From positions 1-6,953 of the forward strand of contig JAISTO010000176.1 of the NCBI GenBank assembly GCA_031272575.1: 6,953 nucleotides of DNA. The letters are read 5' to 3'. This document shows positions 5,996 to 6,953 of the stretch, piece by piece. Position 1 is the stretch's first letter; every line of letters begins with the position of its first letter. Under the pieces are notes generated by a model. The model saw only the letters and a list, made by a program, of their open reading frames with translations, did no database searches and was not told the DNA's origin. A program made the position numbers and the translations under genes. This DNA comes from Treponema sp. (GTDB lineage: Bacteria; Spirochaetota; Spirochaetia; Treponematales; Breznakiellaceae).

Positions 5996-6517
5996 ATGTC
6001 AGATTATAACCCCTACGAGAGCCCCGCCTCAGGCGTAGAGCCCGTAGAAGTGTCAGCGGCCCAGGGCACGCTTACCGAAAAGATGATCGGCTACCTGCGG
6101 GCCGCGTCCCCCTGGCTCCGCTTCGTCGGCATAGTGGGCTTTATCGGCGCGGGCTTTCTCGTGCTTATGGGACTCGGCTTCGTCACCGTGCTCGGCTCCC
6201 TGGGCGGCCTCGTATCCGCCGCCTTCGACGCGGGGGCCGGCTTCGGTACGCTTTTGGGGGCGGGCCTCGGCGGCGCGTTCGGCGCGGTGTATATTATCAT
6301 CGGGGTGCTCTACTTCTTCCCCGCGTTCTTCACCTTTCAGTTCGGCTCGAAGATCCGCGCCTACCTTGCCACGTCAGAAGACCGCTTTCTCGAGGAAGCC
6401 TTCCGTCACAATAAATCCTACTGGCGTTTCAACGGGATTATGCTGATCATCTCGCTGGCCGCGGTGCCCATACTTACGGTGATAGGCGTGATCGCGGGAA
6501 TCGCGGCGGCGCTGTAA
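5996..6517 (+). CDS. DUF5362-like integral membrane protein of unknown function
   Basis: A 173-residue protein with a short polar N-terminus (NPYESP at 5-10), then hydrophobic segments at about 41-67, 95-117 and 145-172. A very Gly-rich stretch (68-97) may form or border a further membrane pass. The section between the last two segments (118-144) is charged and reads EDRFLEEAFRHNKSYWRF. From memory, this LEEA-KSYW pattern before a final membrane helix, and the LRxxxPWLRFVGIVGFIGAG pattern before the first, match small DUF5362 proteins. There is no signal peptide, so inner-membrane insertion by the first helix is expected. GGAGG (5987-5991) sits four bases before the ATG, which fixes the start. 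The gene stands alone with its own promoter, divergent from tRNA-Thr-smc-rsmA. No biochemical function can be assigned. Family confidence is about 0.65; that it is a real membrane protein gene is close to certain. Confidence 0.9.
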   Translation: MSDYNPYESPASGVEPVEVSAAQGTLTEKMIGYLRAASPWLRFVGIVGFIGAGFLVLMGLGFVTVLGSLGGLVSAAFDAGAGFGTLLGAGLGGAFGAVYIIIGVLYFFPAFFTFQFGSKIRAYLATSEDRFLEEAFRHNKSYWRFNGIMLIISLAAVPILTVIGVIAGIAAAL

Positions 6518-6538
6518 ACCAGGGCAGCCGCTGTCAGC

Positions 6539-6615
6539 CGTCACTCCGCAGGTTGACTCTCGTCATTCCGCGGCTTAAAGCGCGGAGTGACGGGTGGTCC
6601 GGGCGCGAAGTGACG
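6539..6615. repeat. REP-like repeat, copy C: nested inverted repeats downstream of the DUF5362-like gene
   Basis: The inner hairpin is CGTCATTCCGCG (6561-6572), loop GCTTAAAG (6573-6580), CGCGGAGTGACG (6581-6592), 12 pairs with one G-U. Around it, CGTCACTCCGC (6539-6549) pairs with GCGAAGTGACG (6605-6615) apart from one mismatch. This forms a larger nested palindrome of 77 bases. It begins 21 bases after the stop codon at 6517. Lacking a T-run, it is not a standard terminator, but it could stabilise the 3' end. Confidence 0.8.
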
Positions 6616-6655
6616 ATTCGTCCTCTCCCCACCGCCTCCGCGCCGCGTTGCCCCC

Positions 6656-6684
6656 TTGACATTTTTTTCGCATTTTGCCATACT
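6656..6684 (+). promoter_or_regulatory. Extended -10 promoter of the same design as the dut promoter
   Basis: TTGACA (6656-6661, perfect -35), 17-base spacer ending in TGC (6676-6678) and CATACT (6679-6684). The expected start is at 6690-6691, where ATGATG occurs. Spacer length, TGC, the CA-initial -10 and the six-base gap to an ATG are all the same as at 1306-1340. The region upstream also shows CCCC before TTGAC in both places. Confidence 0.65.
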
Positions 6685-6690
6685 GTCCCT

Positions 6691-6864
6691 ATGATGTCTA
6701 ACCCATTGCCGTCCACACAAACAGGGCGCCTACCTGAAAGTGGGCGCCCATATCCTCTTTGCGGCCCCCGCGCCGGGGCTTTAGCCCCCGCGCTTAACGG
6801 GCGCGATCTGCGGGGTAAAACCCTCTCTGCCCCCCACTGTCAACAAGTTAAGAAAAGTAACAAT
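6691..6864 (+). other. Promoter-driven hairpin-rich segment: small RNA candidate or 63-codon leaderless ORF
   Basis: This is what the only long gene-poor stretch (6518-6953) holds besides repeats. It starts at the predicted transcription start of the 6656-6684 promoter. Hairpin 1 is GGGCGCC-TAC (6724-6733), loop CTGAAA, GTG-GGCGCCC (6740-6749), ten pairs including one G-U. Hairpin 2 is GCGC-C-GGGGC (6770-6779), loop TTTA, GCCCC-C-GCGC (6784-6793), nine pairs around one C-C mismatch. An ORF also runs from ATG 6691 to TGA 6882 (63 residues), but it stops inside repeat copy D, shows no recognisable domain and uses codons rare in the neighbouring genes (TTA, CTA, TTG, ACA, CAA, AGT). I favour an RNA or leader, without being able to name its family. 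Confidence 0.35.
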
Positions 6865-6894
6865 CGTCATTCCGCGACTTGATCGCGGAATCTC
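6865..6894. repeat. REP-like palindromic repeat, copy D
   Basis: Stem ATTCCGCGA (6869-6877), loop CTTGA (6878-6882), stem TCGCGGAAT (6883-6891), preceded by CGTC and followed by CTC. Compared with copy A, the loop is identical and the innermost pair has changed from G-C to A-T on both arms, so the perfect 9-bp palindrome is preserved. Confidence 0.85.
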
Positions 6895-6922
6895 TACCAA
6901 AATGGCCCTTTTGAGGAGTAGA

Positions 6923-6953
6923 TTGCGTAGTTCGGTTAAAACCGAACTATGTC
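6923..6953 (+). CDS. Possible start of a gene running off the right edge
   Basis: GAGGAG (6913-6918) lies four bases before a TTG at 6923, and the frame is open to the window end (ten codons, LRSSVKTELC). The frame passes through the 22-base palindrome at 6928-6949. The only support is the ribosome-binding-site match and spacing. It may be chance, and too little sequence remains to judge coding. Confidence 0.15.
   Translation, partial: MRSSVKTELC
6928..6949. repeat. Perfect 22-base palindrome near the right edge
   Basis: TAGTTCGGTT (6928-6937), AA, AACCGAACTA (6940-6949): ten complementary pairs around two central bases. As RNA it would form nine pairs with a TAAA loop. No T-run follows within the window. 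It could be a dimeric operator, a repeat of a different family from copies A-D, or a structural element. The sequence beyond the edge would help decide. Confidence 0.6.

Noticed and set aside
5835..6038. 67-codon plus-strand ORF across the tRNA
   Set aside because: It covers the complement of tRNA-Thr, both promoters and the start of the 5996 gene, so it cannot be a real coding region.
6539..6615. MITE or insertion sequence with target-site duplication
   Set aside because: I see no matching direct repeats immediately outside the outer arms and no transposase fragment.
6691..6864. 6S, SRP, tmRNA or RNase P RNA
   Set aside because: There is no long 6S-type rod with a promoter-like bubble, no SRP GGAAG-type tetraloop region, no tRNA-like tmRNA ends and no RNase P conserved core that I can recognise.
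6553..6882. 109-codon ORF starting upstream of the 6656 promoter
   Set aside because: Its first 46 codons consist of repeat copy C and promoter sequence. Only the part from 6691 could be transcribed from the visible promoter.

Overview
The window is GC-rich chromosomal DNA from a bacterium. It carries housekeeping genes and a family of short palindromic repeats. My best guess is a spirochaete of the Treponema group with an unusually high GC content. That rests on a shortened SMC protein, a DUF5362-like membrane protein and remembered impressions of such genomes, so treat it as tentative. There is no phage, plasmid, transposase, CRISPR or defence gene in view.

Layout. Positions 1-1309 hold rimO (+), cut by the left edge just after its first cysteine region. 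Its stop codon lies inside the -35 box of a promoter for dut (1341-1784, +), which looks leaderless. A 147-base convergent gap (1785-1931) contains hairpins and one copy of the repeat. On the minus strand, read right to left, come tRNA-Thr(CGU) (5828-5900), smc (2761-5814) and rsmA/ksgA (1932-2771), apparently one transcription unit from a strong promoter at 5910-5939. The smc start lies 13 bases after the tRNA, and smc and rsmA overlap by 11 bases. A divergent promoter drives a small membrane protein gene (5996-6517, +). The last 436 bases (6518-6953) have no convincing protein gene. They hold a nested repeat cluster, a second promoter of the dut type, a hairpin-rich segment that is either a small RNA or a 63-codon leaderless ORF, another repeat copy and a perfect 22-base palindrome.

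How the genes work together. RimO modifies ribosomal protein S12, RsmA dimethylates 16S rRNA and tRNA-Thr(CGU) decodes ACG, so the translation machinery is well represented. Dut keeps uracil out of DNA and makes dUMP for thymidylate synthesis, and SMC organises the chromosome.

The points most worth a second look are: (1) SMC lacks a recognisable hinge domain and is about 250 residues short in the middle; (2) a 27-bp-period repeat array has become the in-frame C-terminal tail of SMC while also supplying the start codon of rsmA; (3) a tRNA sits immediately ahead of the smc ribosome-binding site; (4) two promoters have the same spacing and an ATG exactly at the expected transcription start.
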